Position numbers and translations under genes: made by a program. Below, in pieces: positions 47,153 through 57,152 of a DNA stretch of 64,000 nucleotides (positions within the stretch are counted from its first letter, which is position 1; the number at the start of each line of letters is the position of its first letter). The notes below the pieces were generated by a model. That model was not told the DNA's origin. It worked only from the letters and a program-made list of their open reading frames with translations, and searched no databases. Location: positions 40,464,501 to 40,528,500 of the forward strand of contig NC_091255.1 of NCBI RefSeq assembly GCF_042477335.2, in the 5' to 3' direction. This stretch comes from Ovis canadensis. Its lineage: Eukaryota; Chordata; Mammalia; Artiodactyla; Bovidae.

Positions 47153-47188
<36 letters not shown>
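47153..47188 (+). repeat. (CA)n microsatellite, about 18 units
   Basis: Uninterrupted CA run. The nearby 46801-47152 is unique sequence. Confidence 0.97.
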
Positions 47189-47190
<2 letters not shown>

Positions 47191-47224
47191 GTCACGTAGT
47201 TAGAAACTTCTTCTAGCAAGAGCA

Positions 47225-47437
47225 GTGCTTCCCCTCATTGCTCAGTGGTAAAGAATCTGCCTGTCAACTCAGGTGATGTGGGTTCGACCCCTGGGTAGGG
47301 AAGATCCCCTGGAGGAGGAAATGGCAACCCACTCCAGTATTCTTGCCTGGAGAATTCCATGCACAGAGGACCTTGGCGGGCTTCCGTCTATGGGGTCGCA
47401 AGAGTCGGACATGACTGAGCAACTAGACAACAACAAA
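47225..47437 (+). mobile_element. Bov-tA SINE with 10-bp TSD
   Basis: Flanked by agcaagagca (47215-47224) and agcaggagca (47438-47447), one mismatch. Confidence 0.94.
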
Positions 47438-47447
47438 AGCAGGAGCA

Positions 47448-48030
47448 GGACAGATGTGAAGAAGTCCTCAAGGTACAAAGCAGGAGTCTGGAGACCTTCG
47501 TGTCTCCAACACGTTTCATGTAAGCACAGTGCTCAGCCCCACTCAGCGTCTCAGGTCCTCTCCGTTTGCTCAAGCCCAGCCAAACCCAAACAGGGATCAC
47601 CAACGGGGAGAACTGCAAATGTTTGCGAACTGTGAGCAAATTAGGAGAAAGCCCTCGATTTAGCTGTGAATGATGGTGCCCAGATATAAATAAACATTGT
47701 TCCCAGCGCAGATTCTGTCAACACCTCAGCGCCCTGGACGGACTCCTTAAAAGAGAGAGTGTTCCTCAGCCCTGCTGAGCTCCAAAAACCACCTGAGGGG
47801 GCACACGCTGTACTTGGCTGAGCTTGTCTGCAGACTTCAGCCCTTGGAATAAAAAGCTACCACAAAGTATGTGGCCAGCTCTGAAATATGTGTGTGTTTT
47901 CAGGCAGCCACAAGGGCAGAACAGGCATTCATTTTTGATCCACACGTCAGAGTCTGGCAGTGGCCACTCCAGGAGTCTCTATTTTATTTTTTTTCCCCTC
48001 CACTTTCTTCATTTTTTCAGTGATACATAC
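47448..48030. other. Unique sequence
   Basis: No gene or repeat recognised. Confidence 0.5.
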
Positions 48031-48148
48031 TTAATGGACACGAATTTGAGCAAACTCTGGGAGGTAGTGAAGGACAGGGGAGGCTGTCGTGCTGCAGTCC
48101 ATGGGGCCTCTAAGAGTCGGACACATGATTGAGCAACCGAACGAAAAC
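48031..48148 (+). mobile_element. BovB 3' fragment, about 118 nt
   Basis: From acttaatggacacgaatttg to gattgagcaaccgaacg. Confidence 0.9.
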
Positions 48149-48644
48149 AACAAAACAAACCCTTGTTGTAGAATATATGTATTTTTTAAATACAGATAAT
48201 TAAAAAGATTTTAGATTGCCTTAATTCTATGAGCCAGAGATGATCGCTGCTCATTTTGAAGAAATGTTTCTAGAAATTTTAGGGCATATATAAACTCCCT
48301 GAAATTAAAACAGGAACATACTGTAGGTAGCTTGCTTTATTCATTCAGATATAGCCTATGAATATTTTAATGCCTATAAACAACCTTTACAACCATATTT
48401 ACAATCTCTGTGCATATGGACATAAAACAACTTATTCAGTCAAGACACATCGGTTTTTACCAAGAATTATTACTGAAACTTTTCAAACTTTTGCTTCTAC
48501 ACCTGAGATTGGATGATGATTTTAATAAATAATTATTTCTACAAATGTATTATTATTTCCTCAGGATAAATTCCTAGAAGTAGATTACCCAGTAGGAACT
48601 TATTGAGACATTTAACAAACTGCCCTCCAGAGAGAGTGCAGTCG
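48149..48644. other. AT-rich unique sequence
   Basis: No gene or repeat recognised. Confidence 0.5.
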
Positions 48645-48805
48645 TCAGCATTCATGGAGATTGATTCCAGAACCTCTATCTTTTCTAAAGTCCATGAATG
48701 CTCAAGTCCCTTATATAAAATGGTGTAGTATTTCCATAGGACCTATGCACATCCTCCTGTACACTTTAAATCATTTCTAGACTACCTAAAATTCACAATA
48801 CAAGG

Positions 48806-49034
48806 CAAGGGCTTTTCAGATGGCTCCGTGAGTAAAGAGCCCTCCTGCCAATGCAGGAGACATAAGAGACCCAGGTTCAATCTCTGGGTTAGGAAGACCG
48901 TCTGGAGAAGGGCATGGCAACCCTCTCCAGTATTCTTGCCTGGGAAATTCCATGGACAGAGGAGCCTGGGGGGCTACAATCCACAGAGTCACAAAGAGTC
49001 AGACATGACTGAAATGACTGAGCACGCATGCACA
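48806..49034 (+). mobile_element. Bov-tA SINE with 12-bp TSD
   Basis: Inserted in the MER2-like element and flanked by perfect cacaatacaagg at 48794-48805 and 49035-49046. Confidence 0.97.
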
Positions 49035-49062
49035 CACAATACAAGGTAGAAGCTGCTGAGAG

Positions 49063-49325
49063 CGGGAGCACGGTCACTCAGTCACGTCCAACTCTGAGAC
49101 CTTGTGGCCTGTAGCCTGCCAGGCTCGCCTGTCCATGGGATTCTCCAGTCAAGAATGCTGGAGTGGGCTGCCATTGCCTTCTCCAATGCATGAAAGTGAA
49201 AAGTGAAAGTGAAGTTGCTCGGTCATGTCCGACTCTTAGCAACCCCATGGACTGTAGCCTACCAGGCTCCTCCGTCCATGGGATTTTTCAGGCAACAGTA
49301 CTGGAGAGGGGTGCCATACAGCTTA
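49063..49325 (-). mobile_element. BovA-type composite SINE
   Basis: Two BovA-like units joined by gcatgaaagtgaaaagtgaa at 49188-49208. Ends were not fixed by a TSD. Confidence 0.88.
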
Positions 49326-49375
49326 GCTGGATCCAAAGATGTGGAACCTGTGGATATGGAGGGCCGACCATAAAT

Positions 49376-49612
49376 AAATTTATACTCCTCATGTCCCTAT
49401 ACCCTTATCACTTTCTTTAATCTCTGCCAATTCAGTAGGTAGAGACTGTCAGGTTTTCTGAATTTCTACCTCTTTGATCCTAATGATACTGAAATGTTAT
49501 GTTTATCAAAAAAGTGTCTTTCCATTCATATAATTTTCTTATTCAGTATGTCTTCAGGTTGACACCTCTGTAGTTATTGTGATATGGGAAAACATGCTTT
49601 ATTAAAAAATTA
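49376..49612. other. Unique sequence
   Basis: No gene or repeat recognised. Confidence 0.5.
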
Positions 49613-49817
49613 TATGCTCCGCTGGTGGCTCAGTGGTAAAGAACCTGCCTGCAATGCAGGAGACCTAGGTTCGATTCCTGGGTTGGGAAGGTCCCCTGGA
49701 GAAGGGAATGGCAGCCCACTCCAGTATTCTTGCCTGGAGAATTCCACAGAGTAGCCTGGCAGGCTACAGTCCATGGGGCCACAAAGAATCAGACACGACT
49801 GAGCAGCCAACACTTCT
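49613..49817 (+). mobile_element. Bov-tA SINE
   Basis: From gctccgctggtggctcagtg to cgactgagcagccaacact. Confidence 0.94.
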
Positions 49818-50010
49818 TACTTGGCTGCCCCCAGGTCCTAGTTGTGGCACACAGGATCTTCCATCTTCATTGTGGCATGCAGGACCTTCAGTTGCAGTGT
49901 ACGAATGGGATTTAGTTCCCTGACCCGGGATCTAACCCAGGCCCACCCCCACCCCCACCCTGCATAGCGAGTGTGGAGTCTTACCCACTGGACCACCAGG
50001 GAAGTTCCGG
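49818..50010 (-). mobile_element. CHR-type SINE (longer form)
   Basis: From ttacttggctgcccccagg to ggaccaccagggaagttcc. It abuts the Bov-tA and may share its insertion site. It contains a cacccccacccccaccc run. Confidence 0.85.
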
Positions 50011-51604
50011 GAAATCTTGCTTTGATTTATCATCGTATTACTTTGTACCAGCTAGGAGGTCCATTTGCCTGCAGGTGAGGAAGGGAACACAGACGGGGTG
50101 GGAACTTCACCGCGGTGCCTGGAAACCTCCATATCTGACTGTCATTCCAGCTCACACTCAGCAAGGGTCTCGGGCAACACTCCAGGGTAGTATTTCCCGA
50201 TTCAGACCCATTTCCTCAGTATGAAGCCCGCTTCATGGCTGGCCTTCTTTCCTTAGAGCAGGAACTCATTCCAAGTGTAAATGCGACTGAACCCTTGAAG
50301 CAGCCTCTCTGTCTGTACCTGATACGCTGGCTTCCAGGTTCTGTTTGTCCTGGCTCCCGGCCCCTCTGGCGCTTAGCTTGGGGAGAGAGGTCCTGGTTGA
50401 ATTTTGCTTGGCGGCTCCTCCTCTTTCTCCATACGTGAGTTTTGCCCTTTACTTGCTATGAATCGCAGATTGATGGGCTCTTTTCTCACCTGGACTCGAA
50501 TTTGCAGAAATGATAGCCAAATGGGCAGACCCTCAATTTGAAAGGCAGATGTGTTCTTTTACAGAAGATTGGGGAGGGAGAAGTCATTAAATGGGCGAAT
50601 GCAGATCATTATTTTAAACCAATGATCCTTTCACGGCTGTTTTCACAAGAGCTTGAAAAGGATTGAGTGGAAATCCAGATGTCAGCTGAGGGAACCAGCT
50701 ATCTCCTCCTCTCTGCTCTCTGTATGTGGAAGGGAGTAGCACTGCGAAGATTTACTTTCCCAGTGCAATTTTCCTTAGGAGATGGAAATGATTATGGTCA
50801 GTTTCAAACCATATTTTCCCCCCAGTGGCAAGAATCCTGAGCACTAGCCAGAACCCACTTTCACTTGTCCTTCTTTATGTTCGCTCCTGTGATGTCCTGG
50901 TTCTCAAACACCCGTTGGTGGGTGAGATCTTATCTTCAGAAATAAGTTCTTCACTCCTCTGGGGTAAAATATATTAAATACAAATATTTTTTCATAAAGT
51001 AAACTATTCCATGAAGTAGCTATCAGATTATATCCTTTTTAATATTTTTGGCATTAAAATGGTCGATCTTTTATGAAGCCATTATGTGGACACAAGATGG
51101 TAGTTTGATTTGTTATAAATGCCTTTATGAAGTTAAAAACTGGCAATCCCTATGTTGGTTTCTAAATTATTTTTGAGATTTTTTTTCCTAGTCTATATAA
51201 TCCCAAACCCTCTGAACCACTGGAATGTATCTTCAAATAGTTTTTCAACACGTGGAATATTTTCTGAGCCCTAGAATTTCTGGAGAATGCCTGCCTGGCC
51301 CACTGGAAGACAAATTGCTGGGTATAAGGGTCTTAGCTCATAACTTTCCCCCCTCTAAATGCTGTGTGGAGTCACTTGGCATCTGATTGTTACAGAGGAA
51401 GTGTCTGAGACTCGCCTGAAGTTTTGTGCTCTTGTAACTGAATGGTTGCAAGAATTTTCTCCCCACTTATCACTTTTCCTCCTGCTTGAGGCAAAATGTT
51501 TCGAGTGCCTTCTCGAGGCGGGATATGTGGTGGCTGGTGGCCACAGGGCTAGATTCTAGCATCACCCAGGTTCAAATCCAGCCTTGCACCCATTGTATCC
51601 TTAG
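50011..51604. other. Unique sequence
   Basis: 1.6 kb with no repeat or gene recognised. The longest ORF is 83 codons. Confidence 0.55.
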
Positions 51605-52008
51605 TGTTATGGGTTGAACTGTGTCTCCCAGAAAGATATGCTAAAGTCCTGTACCCCACAACCTAAGAGTGTCACCTTCTTTGGAAACAGGATCTTTGCA
51701 AATATAATCAAATTAGGATGAGGTCATTAGGGTGGGCCCTCATCCAATTAGACTCATGTCCTTATAAGGGGGAAATGTGGACGGAGACACATACAGAGCC
51801 AAGAATGCCTTGTGAAGCCAGACACACAGAAGGAAGATCACCAGGCGAAGACAGAGGCAGGAAGGATGCTCCAGAGAGGCTTCAGACGGAGCATGGCCCT
51901 GCTGACACCTTGATTTCACACTTTCAGCCTCCATAGCTGGGGGATGGTACATAACTGCTGTATTAAGCCATTTTGTGGTACTTTGTCACAGTAGTCCTAC
52001 TACAAACA
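51605..52008 (+). mobile_element. MLT1-like LTR (ERVL-MaLR family), apparently solo
   Basis: Starts tgttatgggttgaactgtgt, contains gatgaggtcattagggtggg and atgtccttataaggg, and ends gccattttgtggtactttg and a CA. These occur in MLT1 order. No internal MaLR sequence flanks it, and no clear TSD remains. Confidence 0.88.
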
Positions 52009-52654
52009 GATTTCTCTAAGACTGTGAGCTCCAATGACTTGATCTATAAATGTGCATAATCCTGTGTTAGCTGCAAGATTGTTGCAAAAAAGGTAAAATG
52101 TTATTAGATGAGACAAGGTATGTAAATTCTGGGACATGGGAAGAACCTAAGAGGGGTTGTCTGCAGTGTTACCATCTTCATCATCACTACAACCACCACC
52201 CTCACCACCACCTTCCTCGACGTCCCTTTCTCCTGGGAAGTCTTGCTTTCTTTTTCTGTACTCTTGACATTTTTATACAAAGCTTATGTGATTTTTAAAA
52301 TAACAATAAAGTCATTTTGCTTAACTGTGGATGCCCAGGCCCACCCTCTAAGGTTTTTGATTCAGCAGGTCTCTGGAATGAGCTTTATTTGAAGGTGTCC
52401 AGACATGAACTGTCAGTAAGTTTGGAAAGCGCAACAGAATTGATGTGGTGGAACTGGTATTGGTATTCCTGTTCTATAAACACAGAAACTGAGGCCAGAG
52501 GAAATTGAACCCAAGTCAGAAAATGCAAAATCGAATAATTTTGGGGGGCTGGACTTCAATAACTTCACTTGTTTGATGAAATGTGAAACTCGACTAGTAG
52601 GGAAAAGGCCAGATAATGAGGACTCTATAATACATAAAATATGGGAGACGGCCC
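52009..52654. other. Unique sequence
   Basis: No gene recognised. A (cat/cac)-rich stretch lies at 52165-52215. Confidence 0.5.
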
Positions 52655-52880
52655 AGAATTAGGATTAAGAACACATGCCTTGGAAATCAGGCAGGTTTAA
52701 ATTCTAGTTGTGGTACATGCTTTCTAGCTATGTGAACTTGGAAAAATTCTTTCTTTTAAAATATTTTAAGATCTCAAGCTCATTTTCTGAAAATGAGAAT
52801 GACACTCATCTGGGTTCCTGTGAAAGGTAAATGTCATGTTAAGGAACTTAACACACAGTAAGTGCTAAAGAAATGGCATG
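52655..52880 (+). mobile_element. MIR SINE
   Basis: The order gaacacatgccttggaaatc, agctatgtgaacttgg and cacacagtaagtgctaaaga fits MIR. Confidence 0.72.
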
Positions 52881-54507
52881 CTTTTGCAAACATGCATTGA
52901 TACTTCAAAAAAATCAGTATCTTCATCTTCTGCTATTGTTTTAAAGGTACAAATGTAGGGGAAAAGAAGGTCCATAGATGAGAACTAGTAACTAACTTTA
53001 GAAAAGATGTAATTGTTTATATTTTCCTAGTAGCTTGCTAATCACTTTTGTTCTGAGAATCTTAATTTTCTACTGTTGTTTTATAGGTACAAATGCAGGG
53101 AGGTATCATGCCTCCATTGATGAGAACAACTAAATTTAGAAAAGATGTGATGTTTATGCTTTCCTAGTAGTTTGATAATTCTTTTTTTTTTTTTTTTCTG
53201 AGAATAACCTTTCTGGGATCCTTCTTATTAATTTTAGTGAATCTCCTTGTACCTTGGGATTCTCCAGTTTAACGTCAACAGGTCACTTACCAGAACATGT
53301 AAGAACGGTTTTTAGGAGTTCCCAGTAGCCAACAGAAACCTACGTGTTTATGGATGCTCTTTATACATAATGATTTCCCCAACCGGTACTGCCTAATAGG
53401 ATTTGTTTCCTGCGACACTTGGAACATCTTACCGTATTCTTCATCAGGCTTCAAGATTCTGAGAAGGAGGAAACCCGGAAAGGAATGCTTTCCTGATGTG
53501 GACATTCTGACATCAGCAAAGGAACTGGGTACACATTCAACAGCCAAGAAACAAGACAGGAAGCTAGTCTGCACAAAATTGCCCCTTTTATTTCCATGTC
53601 ATTTAAACCACTGCGGACTGACGTCCTAGGGGAAACAGCCACCCTACTGAGTCTGTGCTACTTTTGTGAGATGCAATATGCGTCTCGGCCATCTGGAACA
53701 ATCTGGGCTGCTTCTCCACATTGTCTTCCTCAGCAAGCTCTGGGGCAGGACCCTCAGCTTCCAGTTCCCACTTGTGACTGTATTATCTGGGACGCAATGA
53801 GTGGGAAACCCAGGAAGCGGCTTGAGCAGAACAGTCCACTTGCAGCCAAGCTCCAGTGGTGCCCCAGCAATTTCATCCAGAACCTGGGCTCTCTTTTCAC
53901 ACCCTGCCTCCCTCAGCAGCTTGTTTCATCATTTCACAGCTGTGAGAGGGCTCAGCGCTGCTTCCTGGGGAGGAAAAGTAGGGGAAAGGCCCAGAGCCCT
54001 GCCCATGCATGCCCAGCTTCAGTGCTAAAGGAGATTATTCCCAGCCATCTTGCCCGAGCGAGAGCTTCTCATTCTCTCTCTGGGACCAGAACTGGGTCAC
54101 AGGGCCTCCCTGGCTGTCAGAAACTCAAGGCAAGTGTGACTGAGATTCTCTGACGGACTGGAGGGAGGCACTCGTGACTCATCTCCTGGGCTGCCTGTAC
54201 TGCTTCCCCGAATATCAGAGTCTGCTGATTAAAGAGGTGGAAGGCCACAGCAGGGAACAGAGTTAACTCTAGTGCATTCCCCTGCTGCGTTTCCTTTTCT
54301 TGCATTCCTGAACTTCTCTCTTCCACTTCTGATATCCCCAAGCTCCCGGATGGAATCAGCCCTGGGGTGGAGAGCTGGAAAAGGTCACAGCTGAGGGGTA
54401 ATGTCTGACTGGAGTGACCCTGCACCAGGATCCCTACTGGTCACCTTGGAGGAATTAAGTGAAACGAGGAGCCAATCTAGGTTATTCGAACTTGGAGAAG
54501 GTGGACT
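52881..54507. other. Unique sequence with a 185-codon ORF
   Basis: No repeat recognised except a T-run at 53189-53206. The plus-strand ORF 53596-54153 has no domain, promoter or splice support. Two diverged copies of a phrase (gtacaaatgtaggg near 52950; gtacaaatgcaggg near 53090) suggest a small local duplication. Confidence 0.45.
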
Positions 54508-54517
54508 TGTACACTTA

Positions 54518-54723
54518 TAGACTTCCCAGGTGGCTCAGCAGTACAGAACCTCCCTGGCAATGCAGGAGACAAGGGTTATCCCTAAGTAGGGAAGATATCC
54601 TGGAGAAGGAAATGGCAACCCACTCCAGAATCTTCGCCTGGGAAATCTCATGGACACAGGAGCTGGCATGGAGTCACAACGAGTCGGACACGACTTAGCG
54701 ACTAAATAACCACCACCACCACC
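54518..54723 (+). mobile_element. Bov-tA SINE, (ACC)n tail, 10-bp TSD
   Basis: Flanked by tgtacactta at 54508-54517 and 54724-54733. The tail is (acc) repeats. Confidence 0.96.
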
Positions 54724-54733
54724 TGTACACTTA

Positions 54734-56559
54734 CAGCAGAACAGCTGTTCACCTGAGAACTCACAGAACTTCTCTGTCCTGGCTCCAAACTTACCCTGAT
54801 CCTGGGCCTGCAGTGCTATCGTCAGGAGTCTGCAAACCACATTAGCAGGCTCCCCATGCCCACTGCTCTGCTCTGCCAAGAAGGGACAGCGATGCCTGAG
54901 GGTGGAGGGGAGGGGCTCCCAGGCTCCTTACTTCCTTCCTTCCACCTTCGGCTTCAGGGCGCCTCCCTCCACTGCTTCTTCACCCCATTAGCAGCGCCAG
55001 AGGCCGCATGCAGCTTTTCTAACAACTGACGTTCTCGCTTGGTCGGGTGGGCATTGAGACCAGAGCACTGGTAGAATGGCAGTTCCTTCTGGTTTCTACA
55101 CTGTGATCATCCGGAACTCGTCCCTGTCCCCCAGGCACAGACGCAGGAACGCTTCCGGAAGCTGCTGCCTGGGTGACACCTTAAGAGTTCTTTTTTTGCC
55201 TTTTCTATGACCTGGGTAACAACTCTGTATGTGTTCATCCCTATGCTAAATTCTACTGGTGCAATTTCTGTCTCTGACCTGATTTGGCACTGCCATGAAG
55301 CCACAGGCAAAGGAAAGGGGCTTAACTTCCAGAAATATCCTTGGTTCCCAACACCAGAGCTGCCTACTGTGACAACAGTCAACTTTACTAAGCCTCCAGT
55401 GAGGGCAGGTGAAGCCACTGCTTATCATTACATTGTGGCCCTGAACACACACACCCACACCCATACACCCACCCAGGAGCCCTGAGGCATGAGCAGTGCC
55501 TCCCCTGCCCTCCCAGGGAGCCCAGCTCCTGAAGTACCTGAGCATCCACCTTTTCCGGGGGCCCCTTTCTAAGCAGGAGGCCTCCCTCAAGCAAGAAGCA
55601 AACAAGGCCTGTCTTGTCACCACCTATCCTATTGGTGAGTTAGTATGTCTTCATTTCTCCATTTAGGAATGGAATGGCTGAGTCATGTGACAGCCCCTTA
55701 ACTTTCTGAAAACCTGCCAGACTGTTTCCAAAGACAGCTCCACCATTTTCCATTCCCATCTGTGGCATACTAGGCTTCCAGTTTCCCCACACTCTCATTT
55801 CGGTGTTATCTCTTATCTGTATTTTTGACTGGGGCCACCTCAAGGAGCATGAAGTGATATCTAAAGGAGATTTTAAGTTATATTTCTCTTACGGCTAATG
55901 ATGTACACCTCTTCTCTTTGCACTCTTCTTGTATATTTTCTTTGGAAAAACTCTATTCATATCCATTGCCTATCCTTAGGCTTTGAAATCTATTTTGCTT
56001 TTAGAAAGATAGCTCTGTGTCAACTGAGTGTATCCTGCAATTTAGGTTAGGATTTTGTCTACAGAAAGCTAGGTCTTTATCTATTGCAGTAAATTCATCA
56101 AGGCTTTGAAAGAGTTAGCATCTACTCAGATGACCCACCTACAACCTTATTACTGAAGATAGAGAAACTACCCTCCTAGAACCAAGTTACCTATTTCTCT
56201 CTCCTTTTTCAGAAACGGAATCTCTCTCCTTCAGTGCACTGTTACTTGCAGAAATCCAACACTAAAACCAGACGAAGAGAGAGCTGCTGACCACTGCCCT
56301 CCTAACCAGGGCACAGATGTTAACTTAGTTCTTAGCCGTGGCAGGCTTCTGGCTGGCTACCTACTGCAGAGACATCTTTTAATTCTCTCAACCATCTTAA
56401 AGACTATATACTATTAGGATCCGCGTCGTGCAGCGACAAAGCCGAGGTTCAGGGGACTTGGGCCATTTGTGTAACAGGTCAGAAGGCCAGAAGGTGCTGC
56501 CAGGGATACAGAGGTCACTCCAGAGCCCGAAATCTTAAAACTCTGCACGCACCTTCCTC
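54734..56559. other. Unique sequence upstream of COX10
   Basis: No repeat except a CA-rich stretch at 55446-55470. ORFs up to 125 codons on both strands overlap and have no features. If the divergent transcript exists, its later exons could lie here. Confidence 0.5.
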
Positions 56560-56837
56560 ATCCCGGGATGCTCAGACGATTCCTCGGGGTGGCTCGGGGT
56601 CAGGAGCCCGAGTTCATCGTTTCCTGCCTTAACGGCAACTATGGTAACGCTGTAACTGAGGATGCGGGAAGATGGAGGCACCGTCCCCAGAACCATTTCC
56701 TCCTGGCAGTCCAGAAGGACCAGGAGGTAACTGCAAGCGGCCCGCGAGCAGCCCCCGGCCGGCCCAGCCCAGCCTAGCACCAGGCCCCTCGGGTCCCGCC
56801 AGGGATGCCGGCCTCGGGGCAGGAAGCGGGGGCTCAC

Positions 56838-56980
56838 CGTCACGCGCAGCCTTTCCTCGGAAGCCTCTGCCACCCCCGGGTACCTCGCGTCCCCGAGAAA
56901 GCGCCTCAGACCCCGGCCCCTCTGCCTCTGCCCTGCGGTCTCCCTAACCACAGCCGCAGCTCTTCGCTTCCGCCTCGCGC
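56838..56980 (-). ncRNA. Possible first exon of a divergent non-coding transcript (COX10-AS1-like)
   Basis: On the minus strand the sequence ACG|GTGAGCC places a good splice donor at 56837-56836, inside the CpG island and head-to-head with COX10. A head-to-head antisense RNA is annotated at human COX10. Only the donor-like site and the island are visible here. The exon limits are my inference, and no conserved product is expected. Confidence 0.3.
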
Positions 56981-56983
56981 CTG

Positions 56984-56993
56984 CCGGAAGTGA
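56984..56993 (+). promoter_or_regulatory. ETS/GABP (NRF-2) motif
   Basis: CCGGAAGTGA matches the high-affinity ETS-family consensus bound by GABP (NRF-2). A half-CRE (TGACG) overlaps its 3' edge. The site is about 125 bp upstream of the COX10 ATG. GABP is an established activator of nuclear cytochrome-oxidase genes, so the site fits COX10 biology. Occupancy is inferred. Confidence 0.65.
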
Positions 56994-57023
56994 CGAACCG
57001 GACGCGTCGCTCTTCCCACGGGA

Positions 57024-57032
57024 GGGGCGGGG
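57024..57032 (+). promoter_or_regulatory. GC box (Sp1-type)
   Basis: GGGGCGGGG lies about 80 bp upstream of the COX10 ATG and just before the YY1-type element, a usual place for Sp1 in a TATA-less promoter. Confidence 0.55.
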
Positions 57033-57036
57033 AAGG

Positions 57037-57047
57037 AAGATGGCGGC
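57037..57047 (+). promoter_or_regulatory. YY1-type element at the promoter/5' UTR
   Basis: AAGATGGCGGC is a full match to the YY1 consensus. In TATA-less housekeeping genes this motif often lies just downstream of the transcription start, so transcription probably begins shortly before it. Its ATG also opens the upstream ORF annotated separately. Confidence 0.65.
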
Positions 57048-57063
57048 GCCCAGCAACCGGTGA
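57040..57063 (+). other. Upstream ORF of seven codons in the presumed COX10 5' UTR
   Basis: ATG at 57040 has A at -3 and G at +4 and reads MAAPSNR before TGA at 57061-57063. The stop is 46 nt before the COX10 ATG, in a different frame, so reinitiation or leaky scanning would be needed if the uORF is in the mRNA. A GTGAGG at 57060 could instead act as a splice donor. Whether the uORF is transcribed depends on the unseen transcription start. Confidence 0.5.
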
Positions 57064-57109
57064 GGAGAGAGGACACGGGGCTCCCAGGGGGCGGCTGGAC
57101 TCTTGCGTG

Positions 57110-57152
57110 ATGGCCGCATCCCCGCACACTCTCTCCTCACGCCTCCTGACAG
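57110..57152 (+). CDS. COX10: COX10 coding exon 1 (residues 1-14 plus first base of codon 15)
   Basis: COX10 is the mitochondrial inner-membrane heme O synthase. It transfers a farnesyl group to protoheme (heme b), the first step toward heme A, which cytochrome c oxidase needs. This exon reads MAASPHTLSSRLLT and ends in phase 1 at ACAG|GTACTG. The sequence agrees with the start of human COX10 as I remember it. The ATG has G at -3 and G at +4, a good initiation context. The stretch is basic and hydroxylated without acidic residues, as expected for a mitochondrial targeting signal. It lies just downstream of a CpG-island promoter and 46 nt after a short upstream ORF. The 5' UTR start cannot be fixed from sequence alone but probably lies near 56990-57036. 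Confidence 0.93.

Larger units (their letters stand above)
48645..49375. mobile_element. MER2-like (Tigger) DNA transposon split by two SINEs
   Basis: The left half runs gattgattccagaacc, atgctcaagtcccttatata, cctatgcacatcctcctgta, tttaaatcatttctagac. The right end is gtggatatggagggccgacc, at 49350-49370. Both belong to one MER2-type consensus in that order. Confidence 0.78.

Noticed and set aside
53596..54153. Plus-strand ORF of 185 codons
   Set aside because: No domain, promoter or splice context. Smaller ORFs overlap it in other frames, as expected by chance.
57040..57059. MAAPSNR as the first coding exon of COX10, spliced at GTGAGG
   Set aside because: The phase (2) puts exon 2 into a frame that soon meets a stop. 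The ATG at 57110 gives the sequence and boundaries shared with human.
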